From: Symbiodinium natans
Lineage: Eukaryota > Sar > Dinophyceae > Suessiales > Symbiodiniaceae
Assembly: GCA_905221605.1 (NCBI GenBank)
Contig: CAJNDS010001113.1
Coordinates: 621,001-685,000, forward strand
Length of the DNA stretch: 64,000 nucleotides
Direction of reading: 5' to 3'
Below, piece by piece: positions 51,815 through 63,939 of this stretch. The notes below the pieces were generated by a model. That model was not told where the DNA came from and made no database searches. It saw only the letters and a program-made list of their open reading frames with translations. The translations under genes and the position numbers were made by a program. How positions within the stretch are numbered: position 1 is the stretch's first letter; every line of letters starts with the position of its first letter.

Positions 51815-53150
51815 ATGGATCCCTGCCACGTCATTGGGCCTGCTCAGCATGGCCTGTCAGAGGATTTGCAGCAGGCGCTCCGAGAAAGCGTGTCTGGGGA
51901 CGTGGGTTTCCGGTCCATGATGGGACCCGAGGGCCCTTTTTTACCTGCAGGGCTGCTGAACTCTGGCAACTCTTGCTTTTGGAATGCTCTGGTGCAAGCG
52001 CTGTTTTTCTCGGTGCCTCAGTTCCGAAGCGCGTTGTTCCAAATGGACATGGATGACCTTCACTTTAAGCACTTTTCGCAACAAGCACGTCAAACGTCTC
52101 TGCCTGAAGTGCTCGGTCTGATGCGTGACCTTTTCGTTGAGATGGAAATGGGGCTTACGGGTGCCATCGATGCTGGCAAGCTGTACAACAGCATCTTCCA
52201 AAGAGCTGAGGAAGCTGATGTTTCAGAGCAAATGCAGCACTTCTTTGAATTAGCGTCGCAGGCGGCTCCACTGAAAGTCGTGTGTCAGCTGTTTCGAGGT
52301 GAGCTGCATGAACATTTGCGTGGTGGAGAGAGACGCCAAGTGCCCTTAGACTTTTTTCAGCTGGACCTTTGTGTTTCAAAGCCTCGGTCCCTACCCGATC
52401 TTCTGGAAGACCACGTGAATGATGTCCATGGCAGCATTTTGCGACGCTCCTACGCGCTTCCACAGGTCCTGTGGCTGAACTTGGACCGCTTCCGCTTCGA
52501 CAGGAAAGAGATGAAAGGACGGAAGCGGCGGGTCCGCGTGAGCTTCCCCGAGCGGTTGTGCGCCTGGATGCTGACGGACGAGTGCTGTGTGCAAGCACCT
52601 GAGTCACGTGAGACCGAGAAGAGTCAGAAGAGCCAGAAGAGTCCTGAACTTTCTGAAGGGCGCAGGCTGGCGGAGGCAGCACCGGCGGAGTCGTCGCCGG
52701 CTGCGCTCATCTGGAGCCGCCAAAACCTGCAAGCGGAGCTCCTCGAAAACCAGCAGCTCCTGCAGAAGACGACGCAAGAGGAGATTTCGAAAAGCACGGA
52801 AAACCAGGAAAGCACGGAAGAGTCGCTCCTCATGGCCGAGCGCATTGCAGAGCGTCAGGAGGAACTCATGCAGTCATTGCAGGCGCTGGAGGAGCAACTC
52901 ATGCGGGTTGGGGAAGACAAGGGCTGGGTGTATGAAGTCCAGGCGGTGATTATTCACAAAGGGCTGCTGGACACTGGCCATTACTTCACTTATGCGAGAA
53001 TGCCGAGTTCCCAGTGTAGCTCAACTTGGTGCTGCCTGAACGATTCCTCTGTCAGCATCTCATCTTTCGAGGAAGCTTGGCATCGGTTTCGGTTCAGCAA
53101 CTTGTTTATCTTGTCTTTCAGCCCAGTTTGCTGCGGAGTTTTTAGCCATC
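51815..53150 (+). CDS. Ubiquitin-specific protease (peptidase C19), catalytic domain
   Basis: ATG at 51815, although the first exon may be further left (a CTTGGCAG acceptor lies at about 51798-51805). Cys box: GLLNSGNSCFWNALVQALFF with nucleophile C54. Middle: LPQVLWLNLDRFRFD at about 215-229, the usual USP strand, then RVSFPERL. A Glu/Gln-rich coiled-coil insertion occupies about 300-365. His box: YEVQAVIIHKGLLDTGHYF with H389, then WCCLND with D410. All three catalytic residues are present. Such enzymes remove ubiquitin from proteins. The frame stays open to 53395, but after FSNLFILSF it no longer looks like a USP, so a splice near 53100-53150 is expected, joining the exon that begins near 53190. 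Plus strand like the other host genes here. Confidence 0.85.
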
Positions 53151-53187
53151 ACAGTCCGAGTTCTGCCTCAAGAGACACACATTCCAG

Positions 53188-53652
53188 GAGATGCGTAAAG
53201 TTGCAGCAGGAAGGTCTGAGGACATCGAGTCTGAGAGTGAAGATGAGGCAGCAGCCAGTTTGCCCAGCTTGCCCAGTTTGCCCAGTTTGCAAGTGGCGCA
53301 GCTTCCTGAGGAGAGCTTGTGGGCTGCCGTGTCCAAGATGTGCGGATGTGGATGGCATCAGTCAGTGGCGGCTCCGGTGGTGTCTCCGGACATGACTTTC
53401 GACAAGGAAGAGCTGAGTCGGGAGCTGCCCAAGTCGCCCAAGTCACCCGAGCCGCCCGAGCCGCCCAAGCCGCCCTCTCCGCCGTCGCAGAGCATTCAGA
53501 GCACAGAAGCGCGCTGCCTTGTCTACACCCGGGTGAGAGAGAGGGACAGAGAAAGGGACACGGCCGGAACTTCTTCGGATTCCTTGGATTTCCTGAACGT
53601 CCGGCACTTGGTCCCCGCCAAGCTGCAGGAGCGCATCGACCAGGCGAACCAG
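53188..53652 (+). CDS. Probable second exon of the ubiquitin protease gene
   Basis: Likely acceptor CATTCCAG before GAGATGCG at 53188. Contains acidic and SLP repeats, then KSPKSPEPPEPPKPPSPP, then STEARCLVYTRV, which fits the last strand of a USP domain (the usual AYxLxY), then LVPAKLQERIDQANQ, a helix common after that strand. The exon ends at CAG followed by GAGGGG, a GA-type donor. Junction with the previous exon is not resolved. Confidence 0.55.
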
Positions 53653-53818
53653 GAGGGGGCACCACCCAAAAACCCGACCCCAAGCAAAAGCGACGAGCAC
53701 AAGAGAGAAGGGAGAGCAAAGAGAGCAAAGAGAGAGAGCAAAGAGAGAATCTTTGTTCTGCTTGCTGTTCCAGCACTTCTTTAGTTGCTTCAGAGTTGCT
53801 GCTCCAATTCGGCTTCAG

Positions 53819-54256
53819 GAAGTCTTGAAGGATGCTGCTAACCGAGTGGTGGCTGAGTTTGCGCGGTCGCTCGGTCGACTGCGAGAGATCTCAGCAGCAG
53901 AGAGTGTGGATACGGATGCGAGGATGGCGGATGGAAAGGATGATGAGGGTGATGGCAGTGATGGCCTGCTCTCCACTGCGCGGTTTGTTTTTGCGGAAGC
54001 CGGCGCAGAGGTTGCTCGGGCGTACCTTCTCCGTGCGTGCTGGCGACAGCGTATCCCTTGGCTTCCGGAAGAGCTTTGCCCGACGGCAATGCCGCCAGAC
54101 TTTCGCATGCACTATGGGCGCCTAGCGAAGCAGCTTTTGCTGGATGCCTTGGTGCACCATGGCCTTCTCGAGGATGCGCAGCTTGTCTCGCGAGGCGACT
54201 CGGACACATTCGCCCCGACCGAGATTGGAGCTTGGCTGTCTGACCGCGGCCTTTGA
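53819..54256 (+). CDS. Probable last exon of the ubiquitin protease gene
   Basis: Acceptor GGCTTCAG then GAAGTC; phase 0 matches the previous exon if the intron is 53653-53818 (GA-AG, AG followed by G). It continues the helix after the USP domain (EVLKDAANRVVAEFARSLG), then an acidic patch, then a compact helical part (WRQRIPWLPEELC, RMHYGRLAKQLLLDALVHHG, IGAWLSDRGL) and TGA. No family recognised for the tail. Confidence 0.5.
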   Translation, partial: EVLKDAANRVVAEFARSLGRLREISAAESVDTDARMADGKDDEGDGSDGLLSTARFVFAEAGAEVARAYLLRACWRQRIPWLPEELCPTAMPPDFRMHYGRLAKQLLLDALVHHGLLEDAQLVSRGDSDTFAPTEIGAWLSDRGL

Positions 54257-57200
54257 CAAATGAGAAAAGCTGAAACATCCCCCCAAGTCTGCCCGAGGCC
54301 CCTAGAGACTAAGCTCACTTTGAATCGTTGAAGCTCGAGGAAGTAAGAAGCCGTCATACTTTGAAGCCTTGGTGCCTTTGTTTGTTGTAGAGCTGTTTTT
54401 GCCTTTCGGTCTGTTGACTCGGTTCTTGTATAACACAGGAGTCCGACTTATTCGAGGACGAAATCTTGGTGAAAGGTCGGCGCTGGGGAGGGCTCTCCGA
54501 ATTTCAGGCCTCTCGGCTCAGCCTTCTGTGTAGTCACTGTGTAGTGGCTACTAAGATCTACTGTGGCTTTAAAAACTTGAAGGGGGAAGTAGAGTAAAGG
54601 GTCCACGGCACAAGAGACATGCGTTGGCTGAGGAAAGCGGCCTGTTCAGTGGAGGCAGAAGAGAGGGCGGAGGGAAGGCTTTGCAGGGCGTTGTGTCTTG
54701 AGTCTTGAGGTCTGTAGGACGCCGTAGAGAGAGAAGGCCTTCCTTCTTTCTCTCTGGTTGCTCTTCGTTCTCTTCTCTTCTCACTTGGCTTCTTTACCTC
54801 AAGTGAATACTCGTTAAGCTGTTTGAGTGAGGCATCAGCTGCGAGGCGCAGGTGAACTCCATGTGCGCCGCGACCTTGAGTTGGGAAAGCCTCAAAACAG
54901 AGCATCCGGCTCACTCTCTTCGTTTGAAAACGATGAGGCCATGATGCTGGGCATCTGCGGGCTGCCAGCGGAATCTATGCAGGACTTCGGCTCGTGCCAC
55001 AACTTGACTCAACTTGCCGCCAATCTTGTGACCCTTTTTTGGTTCAGGAGTGCCTCGAAGGAAGGCGTGTGGACCCGAGCCCACCGAGCATGGAGGCAAA
55101 TCAGAAAAGTCAGCGATTTGAAAGATGGGGTTACCGGGTTACCATTCAGTTCCCATTGCCAAGAAAAGAGGCTTACACCACCTCCCTGGATGCCTCCTCT
55201 TCACCGGCGGACTTCGAGGTGAGGTCTGCATATTTTTCCTCACTTCACTTTATCTATCTTATAGCTTCATATCCTCCTTCTACGTGATCTCTTTCTGTGC
55301 AAGTTAAATAAGAGTCTCAGTCAGTTGGTGAGGTGCTCTTGACGTTGCTCTCGCTGCTCTTCCTGAAGCCCGTGTCCCCGGGAGCTGGCGCTGCCGGAAG
55401 GCAAGGGCCCCCCGAGAGATGCGATCTACCTCTCTCTGCTCTGCTGTGATCTCCGCTCTCTTCTTTTATAGTCTTTTTAGTTTGAACTCAGTTAGATTTT
55501 TTTTACTTTGTTAAGCTCTCTGACAAACGACGAACGGATCACGGCGAGCAAGCGCGGAGAGAATTGACCGAGTGCTACGCCTCACCGTTCCTCATCACCG
55601 AAAGGCTCTCCTTGGTGAAGTTGGGGCTTCTGGCTTGGCGTTTAGCTGAAGATCGTGATCCGCAGAGCCATCGCGGCTGCATAGTGAGAAGCGCGGCGAA
55701 AGCCAGCACTCTGAAATCTTCGGCAGAGCTTGTGACCCTTCTGCTACGGCGAAGAAATGCAGAAAGCTTGCTAAAGGGTTCCGGCAGAAGATGACTGCAA
55801 GGTAAGTTTCGACGCCGAATGCAAAGCGCCATCACCAGCAACCATCCGCACGTTCCTCAGAGAGCCAAAGACACACCGCTTGACAGGATGCGACGGGATG
55901 TGACGGGATGTGACATTGAGACAACCTGTTTCAGCGTGTTGGAATGCGACATGTGCACCGGCAGAGATCTTTCGGCTCAGGTACACCTGGCTTCCGAGCC
56001 ACTCAATTCGCAGCAAGAAGGGAAGCGCTGTGAAGGGGTTGGTCTGTGAGTTTCTAGACGCCATTCACAATATTGAAGGTCTGGGTTTACTCTTAGCTAC
56101 TTGACGGCTGTATCATGGCGTTAGATTTTTCAATTTTGACGTTACGCGAACCGCCTCGGCCGGAGCCTGCGTGTGCCTACTGGCCAAGAAAAGCTTTGCT
56201 TCACTCCGCCACCAAAGACTCTTTTTTCTGTCCATGCTTGGAAAGATCCTGATCCTGCAACGTCTCGTCCAAGTAACATCGTTCCTGCATTGCGCATATG
56301 GAAGGCAGGTGTGCCTGCTAACACCAATCAGGTGTAAAGCAACGAATTTTGAGGTTTGAGCCCCTGAATCCGCGGGCCTCCTAGCCAGAACCCTCACTGC
56401 CGGTGCCACTCGGTGATCAGGATCTGACCTTTGGTTGCTACTTGTTTCCTTGGACCTGGTGTTGTTGAGAACTCGAGACATGCAGCTTACGGTTGATAAC
56501 GGTGCAGACCTGTGTGTTAGAGAGAGGTTACGCTGTGACGCTGTGGCAGTATGCCTGAGTGGCAGTATGCCTGAGTCCTCTGAGTGATTGCCTCTCTTCA
56601 CTTTCATATCCTCGAATCGTCCCTGTGTAGTTGGCGCCTGATGTGGTGTGGCGCAGTGCGGGTGGCCAAAAAACCCTCACTGCCCTCCAGCCCACTCGCA
56701 ACGCCAAACAACGAAGGCACCCCGAGGTCAAAGAGCACGCCGCCCCAACACCCATGTCGATTTCAACCTCCAGCAAGCCTGTAATTGAGGGGCGTGTGAC
56801 ATGTCACCTGCGTCCTTCAATGACGAGTTCAGTTTGGGGCGCCTGTGGTCAGGCCCAAATGCCCCCTGGTCCTGATGCACAATTGGCTTCCGCACAAATT
56901 GTCGGTGGGAGGGGGGGGGGGGGGCGGGGTACAGATTCCAGCCAAAAAAGCGGGGGGGGGGGTACAAGGCCCGAGGCCTCGGCGGATAAGGTCATTTTTG
57001 AAAGATTGTCAGTGTTTGCGATTCTTTTGTTTTGGCGACTGTGCAGAGGCTAGACGAAGCATTCCCTTTACGTTTCCAACGCAGTTCAAACTTCATGGTT
57101 TATCTGTTTAGATTGTATTTCGACTCCAGGCCTCTGGCGAATTCTGCGCTTGAACTTCAAGACCGCATCTCAGGCCGATTGCTATAGTCTTATAGACGAA

Positions 57201-58998
57201 TAGAGCCTTTTCCAATGAGCACTTCTCAACTCGCCTCAGATCTTCAACGAGCGAGCATCGATGCCCCGCGAATGGACCCTTGTCCTTGTGGGGCGATTGC
57301 CTCCTCGAGACGAGCTTCTACCTCTTCTAGAACCTTGGTGTTTTTTGGCACCACCTTCACTTCTTGGCCCTTCTTGATCCTGCTTGGCCCTTCTGCACAA
57401 CTCTGCCGCTTCTGCCCAGCATGCCAAGGAGACCTACCTTGGCAGCATCCCAAATGGTGAGCGTTTCGGCTGCGAGCAAGTAGACTAAGTAGACACAATG
57501 CCAAGTTGTTTGTCGACTATGCAAGGATTGGTGCAAGCAGCCAGCGCCCTGAGGATCTCGAGATGCGGCAGGCCGTAACTCCTTTGGAGCTCCAGCTGCA
57601 TGCTGTAGAACTTGTAAAACTTGTAGAACACATCGCACGACAATCAGGACAGCATGGTCAACGCATGGCCAAGCACAAAGAACATCAAAGAACCCTGCAA
57701 CTACTTTTGCAGTGCAGTCCGAGGAGATCCGCTTCCCTGAAGCATCGGTGTGCGAGGACGTGCACCTGCACATGGTGGAGCCCAAGGTGCCACTTCTTTC
57801 GACTGCTCCTTGCGTCCAAGCGATTTCTCACTTCACAGCTCAGGCGCCTGCCCGTCACAACTCTCCTTCTCGGGCTCCTTCTGTCTGTTTTTCTCTGCAT
57901 CTCCTTCTTGTCAGCTCCGTTACCCTTCTACCGCCCGCAAGCGTGCTTCTCCAGAAACTCCTTCGGCCCATGCCTGGGCCACTGTCGTTCTCGCTTGATG
58001 ACCCGAGAAGTTAGAAGCTCAAAGAAGTTTGAAGACTGCAGCCGTTGGCACGATGTGGACCCATCATTGGCGGGACCACGGCCTGACCTGACTCCCGAAC
58101 AACAGTGACAGGTGAACTATGCATTGTCGGCCGTTCAGCTGAAAGCGTAATTTCCACAAGAATACAGGAATGAGGGCATGGGCATGGGGAAGTGCTTCTT
58201 GGCAGCGGGAAGGGCGCGCTCGCTAAGGGTTCCTCTGGGCCATCTTCAATTCACTCCGTCCTTTTTACTTTGATTGCTTTTTTTCTTGATTTTCTTACTT
58301 GTATTTTTTATTTTGTTTTTCTCTCTCCTTCTCTCTGGTTCTCTCTCTCTCTCTCCTGTTTCTCTCTCGCGTGAGCTGTGTCCTTCAGGGAAGCACCGTT
58401 CTCTGCTTTCCGTTGCAGATGGTCTCAGCCTTTTGGAAGCAACATGAAGCAACCGGTCCCTTTTTTACTTCTGGGACCGTTCTCTGTGATGTGTGCCAGA
58501 ATGTACATCGAACCCCAAAGACTGAAAGAGTTTGAGGCTAATTTTAAGACTCCGTTTGAGACTCTGACGCTGAGGTGTCAAAAGCAGGATCGGCAGAGGC
58601 TTGTTCTGAGGAGCTTCGTGAGTTGATGCGGCTCCAGTTCCTCGGATCTTGCTTATTTCGAGTTGTTGTCTAAGCACACTCCGTGACAGAGAGAGAGAGA
58701 GAGAGAGAGAGGCAGAAAACCCTCCGTTCAGAGGGTTCATCTTTCAGAGCCTTAAGTCACGAAAGCTCCCCCCTCAAGCTCGAGGGGTGAGTCTAATACC
58801 AAGCATCAGCTGATCTGTACTAAGGGGTTGGGGGGGGGGTAGGCGGGTGCATGTGTGATTCTATGTTGGCATATGAGGCTCTTGGTGCGCCTCTTGGAGA
58901 CACGTCTTGTGGAAGTGCTTCGGTTCCAAAGGGGCCAGGCTGGGATACCAATCGTCGCCACTCCCTTTCTCCCTTTCTCGCTGTCCCTTCTCGTTCAG
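54257..58998. other. Intron-rich host DNA with scattered candidate exons
   Basis: No complete gene recognised. Plus-strand candidate exons, each protein-like and bounded by plausible splice sites: about 55092-55219 (RWGYRVTIQFPLPRKEA, ending GAG then GTGAGG); about 55880-55980 (CFSVLECDMCTGRDLSAQ then GTACACC); about 57500-57660 (FVDYARIGASSQRPEDLEM); 57712-57785 (QSEEIRFPEASVCEDVHLHM then GTGCCA); and about 58421-58530, after a long pyrimidine tract ending TTGCAG (with LCDVCQNVH). Long pyrimidine tracts and a GA tract (58686-58711) are also present. Which of these belong together is unknown. Confidence 0.35.
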
Positions 58999-59092
58999 GT
59001 CTACAGTGTTTCAGTGGGCACGGACATGTCCTTGGCACCACCGCAGATGGGTCGGCCGCGTTGCGGTACTTTGAGCACCTCAGCTCCCAGAA
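58999..59092 (+). CDS. Candidate exon with a CDC48/p97-binding SHP-type motif
   Basis: Acceptor CCCTTCTCGTTCAG after a strong pyrimidine tract; donor GTAAAAG at 59093. Encodes LQCFSGHGHVLGTTADGSAA then LRYFEHLSS. FSGHGHVLG fits FxGxGxxLG, the SHP box by which adaptors such as UFD1 and p47 bind CDC48/p97. A single short motif can occur by chance. Confidence 0.35.
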
Positions 59093-59143
59093 GTAAAAGC
59101 AGAATATGCGATGCTGGTGAACGTGCCGGTGCTTTGATTGCAG

Positions 59144-59214
59144 GCATCAGCTTCGAGTGCGACCCGACGGAGTCGGACGAACTCGTCGCAGCGACGCGAG
59201 AGGCAGCCTTGCTT
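59144..59214 (+). CDS. Candidate exon following the SHP-motif exon
   Basis: Acceptor TTTGATTGCAG; encodes ISFECDPTESDELVAATREA then ALLW, before a possible donor GTTCAG. The acidic helix-like composition looks like protein. After it come four AACGTTTC-type near repeats (about 59230-59275). Confidence 0.35.
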
Positions 59215-59219
59215 TGGTT

Positions 59220-62200
59220 CAGAATTACGTTGTTACGTTTCAACGTTTCAACGTTTCAACATTTCAAGATTTCAACGTGCAGGGTCAAGCGGGGGTAGAT
59301 CGGTGTGCAACCGCGGCGTGCGCGGCGAGGCGCCTGCGTGGCCGCGGAGTTGGGGACTCGTTTTCGTTCCCCCGAGCATGGGTTGTCGTGTGTTGCGCCA
59401 AGCTAGTGGGAATGCAAAGGATCCGCAAGTTAATGGCATGCTCACTTTCGCACTTGGGTTCGCGAAATGCGAAACTGTCGTCGCTTGTGGAGGCGAGGGC
59501 GTGCGAGAGCAGGAATGACCATGTCGCCTTGGCAGTTTTGCGCACTTGACTCGTCTAGTGGCTCTTTCTCTGCGTACGTGTGCCTTCGCTGGTCATGTAC
59601 TGTTGTCACATTCATATGCAACTCGCACTGTAGCTGCAAGGTCGGGTGACGTGTTAGAATCTGAATGGGTCAAGATGGCTGGTCAGCCGCCCATGCTTTG
59701 GCTTCAAGAGGGTCGTCCCGAGATGACAGAGGAGATGCCGAGGCCCTTATCCTCGAATGGTTCGTTTTTGCAAGCCGGCTCGTAGGCAAGCTGCTGCCAA
59801 GTTCTGTCATCAACCAGTGCAGCCGCAGACGGAATACTTTCTTTGGCAATCTTCAAGACATCTGGGGTTTCTTATTGACGTCTTGAAGAAGGCTAGCCTG
59901 ACCCTCCCACCCATGCCCTCCTTTCCCCCTCTGAACTTGAGGATTCTTCATCAACATTTTGAGCAGAGAAAAATTCACGGTTGGCAATTTTTGAAATGTT
60001 GGGTTTCTATTTTGAAATCTATCTGTTCTGTATGTTTGATCCTTGAATTTGTTGTTCATCCATCTTTTCCTGACCCTCACCGCCTTACCCCAAAAGGTGG
60101 AGTGGGATGGCCGTGGTCGCTGTGCATGCACGAGAACATAGTCATATTCATAGTCAATCAGCGTCTCGATCAATATCTATCGAGCAGTCGGTTGGACAAT
60201 CTGAGAATGGAATGAACACACACACACATCTACACCACGATTCCTGTCTCTCTGTGCTTCTGTGTGCATGCTGCGCATTTTTTGCGCGTTCACTGTCTGC
60301 CACTTCTCGTTTTGCATACCTGTGTTTGGCTCATCCTCTGCTGCACTCCGAAATTGTCTTTCCGTTGTGTGAACACTTTCAACATCTTTCAACCAAGGAG
60401 TTGGAGGGCCTGAAAGCTGGAGCCTAGCCGCAAGAGAGCCGTTGCGCACACCCGAATGACCATGCAACATGCGGTTTGCGGATTCAGCTGATGCTTCCGG
60501 TCCCAGGCTCCACACACTTCAGCGAGGCAAACGTTGGAGCAGCATTGGAGCAGGCGCGCTGGGAAGAAGCAAAGGCGCTGGTTTTGCAGAGTGTCGTGGG
60601 TGTCGTGGGCCGTGCCAGGACCGCCGTGAGTTCGAGGAGTTGATCCATACTAACGGTGCTTCCTCTGACACAAGAGGGGAGATGCGAAGACGCTGGAGGG
60701 AAGACGTCATTGTAGAGCGGTTGTAGAGCCCGCAGATTCGAGGCTGGTGGGCGGGCACGGTGCTGGACCTCTACTTTTCTCGTTGCTACGTCGCTGAGGG
60801 TGAGATTGGCCAGACCTTGTCCCTTTGGTGGACAGCGCGGCAGGAGATGGTTTCTCAACACATCTGAGAGAAATGTTGCTCAATGGGCCAATGGGCTCGC
60901 CAATGGGCTCAATGGGTCGGTCTGCACGTTTTTCAGGAGGTCCTGCAGTCCTACAACGTGGATCAGGACTGAAGTGCTTGTGCGCTGCAGACGAGATCGG
61001 GTCATTCAAATTGTTGCACTGGGAGGCCTCCGAGCAGCTTCGGACCGTCCTTGCCACAGCCCGAAGCGTCACTGTAGCCATGCGGCCAAAGTGACGGGGC
61101 TTTAAGGAGTAGCAGAGTAGCACCTCTGCTAGACCCAAAAAAGGCTTCGCGGTGAGCATGGCATCAAGGTGTTTTGTCAAGGTCGCTAGGCAAGCGAATG
61201 GCTAACTTGGGACAACAGAGCAGCCTGAGGAACATTGGAGCAGGAAACGGGGGCGTGACGGCGAACGCCCAAAGCGGAGATCCAAAAACACATGTCGGCA
61301 GGCTATGTAGCTCTCTAGCTGTCCGGTGCCTTGTCCCGCTACTTTTGTAATATCACATGGTGCACTAAGTGACCCCCCCCCCATCTGCATACTCTCCGAA
61401 TGGGTGTGTTGCGAATGCTCCGAAAAACATTCTAGGTGCTCGGAAGATGGAGTCCGCTGTTCTTTCCCCGTTGGACTGAGGATACTGAGGGGAACTCCTT
61501 TCACATTGGGACCCCGGGAATTCGGGGAATTCGGGGGAGTTGGGGCTTGGCAGCAGAGGCCTGACATGGTCCGGCTCTTGCAAGGGCTAAGGAGGCTGTT
61601 GCTAGCTGTCGAGCCTTGGGGCGGCTCACGCCTGCAGTCTCCAGCTGCGTTTTGTCTTTTCTGGCTCAGGGCCCATCACGTCTCGAGCAGACATAAGTGT
61701 CGAGTCATTTTGCCATTGCTCTACTATCATCAAATCAAGTCGCTGCACAGGTCGGAGGAATGTGCCACAAGCAGTTCAGACGAAGTGTGCTTCAGCACGG
61801 ATTTCAAGTTGCCGCACAGCGGGGACCTATTTATCCAAATGTCGAACTCGCAAAAATGGGACCTGATTATCCTAGAAGATCCTAGAACATCATGGCAAGC
61901 TTCAATGTTCCTTTTGCTTTCTGCCCGAATGAGCGTTGCTGACCGTGACCGCCGCATTGTGAGACATGCAAGGGGGAGCTTGCAAACGACGAGGTCCAAA
62001 AGAAAAAAGGGCAAGTGTCCAAGATCTAAAGTCTCTCGCGATGGCGATGGCATACTGCTGGTTCCACATACGACCCGACTTCCTGGGCTGGCAAAACTTT
62101 TTTTCGGGTGGCAAGAAGTGTTTCATGAAGTGCGTGTGCCGACGTGAAAACCCAATGGGCCAATGGGCGAACAGTACAGCTCGAAATCATACAGAGCACG

Positions 62201-62868
62201 CTTGCAAAGAGCGAGGTCAAAGTCGCAGAGTGGTTCAGTCTTCATTCCAAGTCGTCCTGAGTCACACGACATGGAGTGCGGCTTCATGAGCAAAGTTGAG
62301 AACGGGTCTCACTTGGTGTTTCTGAGAGTTGAGAGCCAAACAACGCACCTTTTTGGAGGCTCGAGAGAGAGAAGTTGCACTTGTGTGTGGTGTAGCTTCC
62401 TCTCATACCCACCACCCACCATATGGCGGAGAAGAGTGGGTCCAAAGATGATGATGAGATCGAGGAGAGACGCTTCTTTCTCTGTTGTTGTTTTTAGGTG
62501 TTCGCGGGTCGCTCACAAAATTTTCCGCATCCCCCACGAGGACGAGGACGAGGAGGAGCTCGCGCGGCCGCCGCCGAAGACCAAGTCTTGGCTGGGGGCG
62601 CGGGGCCTACCCTGCTGTGTGTGAAGTTGTTTTTTTGTTTGCGCAGATACGTGAAGATCCTGAACATACCCAGGCTCCGCATCCAAAGAATCAGATCCAT
62701 GATAATTCCTGTCTTGCCTGTAATATCCGAGACCTGTGCGACAAGTTATCCAGCACAACCTGCATTTCCTATTGTCCATAGATCGCATGCCATTGTGCGC
62801 AGCATGCGACACAAACGACACAAATGCATATGTGCAAGTGATATGAATGGACGTGAGAAATCGGTGCC
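59220..62868. other. Intron-rich host DNA; one good candidate exon
   Basis: Apart from the exon at 60523-60625 I see only weak candidates: about 60727-60880 (RGWWAGTVLDLYFSRCYVAE) and 62510-62620 (FRIPHEDEDEEELARPPPK). A plus-strand frame at 61326-62147 of 273 codons is long but has no recognisable domain. CAATGGG(C/T) micro-repeats occur at about 60880-60920 and 62155-62170. Confidence 0.35.
60523..60625 (+). CDS. Candidate 103-nt exon
   Basis: Acceptor CTCCACACACTTCAG; donor GTGAGTTC, close to the eukaryotic consensus. Encodes EANVGAALEQARWEEAKALV then LQSVVGVVGRARTA, an alanine-rich helical segment. No family recognised. Confidence 0.45.
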
Positions 62869-63939
62869 TTGGCAACTGAGTTCTTGAAGGGGGCCGTGCA
62901 GGGTGATCGGGATCCGATTGATGCTTTGGTCGCCAAGTACAACCAGGCCAGGGCCATTCAGGACAAGCCAGTCCCGCTACAGTCCCGCTATGCTCCAGAA
63001 CTGGCCGAAGATGCAAACTTGTTTCAATTCATTTCCCTGCAGGGACAAGATTCGGACGAAGAGGATAACGACGACTACGGCACAGAAGTTCGCCCTCCGA
63101 AGCCTTTTGTAGATACGCCCACCTTCAACATGTGCAGGGTCCTCAGTCTTCGGTTCGCTTTCGTGCAACAGAACGTCTCTTTCCTGCGTCTGCACAATTT
63201 TTCAGGTTTGGGCGTTGTAATCGCTTTGAACTCGGTGACGATTGGCTTGGAAACAGACTCGGTGGCACACGCGGTGGCAACGCAGGAAGAACATGACGAT
63301 CGCCTGTGGTACATTGTCGAACTGATATTTTGTATCATCTTCCTCTGTGAGCTTTTGCTCCGGCTCTATTTCCATCGCCTCCGCTACTTCACCAATCCGG
63401 TGACACGGGCCTGGAACGTCGCCGACTTTATCATCGTTTCGGTTTCGGTTGTCGACACTCTGATTCTCATTCCTTTCGGCATCGGCGGCACAGCTCGTGC
63501 CCGGCACCCCAGCACATATCGTTCAGCGATTTGTCGCTGGGAGCTGCTTCTGGGAGTTTACCCCCCCATATGGGCCCTTCTCTCTGCATGTCCTTCCGGC
63601 AGGTCGTGGCCATGCTGCGCTTCGTCCGCATGATGCGCCTGGCACGGCTCCTGCGGCTTCTCAAGCTCTTCAAGGAGCTGTGGCTCATGGTCTCAGGGCT
63701 CTTGCAGTCCTTGAAGACCTTGGGATGGATCTGTCTGGTAGCCCTCCTCTTCTGCTATGCTTGTGTCGGGGGCTCAAGCTTAGAGGCCCAGGGCATGCTC
63801 AGAGTGGCACGTAGAGACGCATGTGTGTGGCGCGTTGCCGCGTTGCCTCTTCAAGGCAATCATTACAACCACCGTTATCGGGCACAACGATGACCTCTAC
63901 GATCCCTACTTTGCAACTTCTGGTGGCTGGGATCATGAG
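62869..63939 (+). CDS. Voltage-gated cation channel, N-terminal exons (partial)
   Basis: Three exons in phase: about 62881-63492, 63603-63764 and 63856-63939; the gene runs off the window. Exon 1 has an acidic cytoplasmic N-terminus (SDEEDNDD), then S1 (residues about 111-129, GLGVVIALNSVTIGLETD), S2 (about 145-167, LWYIVELIFCIIFLCELLLR) and S3 (about 181-205, WNVADFIIVSVSVVD). Exon 2 has the S4 voltage sensor, with basic residues at every third position (LRFVRMMRLARLLRLLKLFK), the S4-S5 linker and most of S5 (LGWICLVALLFCYAC). Exon 3 continues (AIITTTVIGHNDDLYDPYF, SGGWDHE) towards the pore. Introns are 63493-63602 (GC-AG) and 63765-63855 (GT-AG). Ion selectivity cannot be read because the pore is outside the window. 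The true start is upstream; the TTG at 62869 is not one. Confidence 0.85.
63493..63602 (+). other. GC-AG intron in the channel gene
   Basis: Begins GCTCGTGCC after GGCGGCACA and ends TCCTTCCGGCAG before GTCGTGGCC. Removing it joins the S3 exon to the S4 exon in frame. A GT at 63496 would break the frame. Confidence 0.6.

Noticed and set aside
61326-62147. Plus-strand frame of 273 codons as a gene
   Set aside because: No domain, starts within poly-C and mixed DNA, and the first third is Arg/Leu/Trp-rich low-quality sequence; it could hide an exon, but nothing supports a call.
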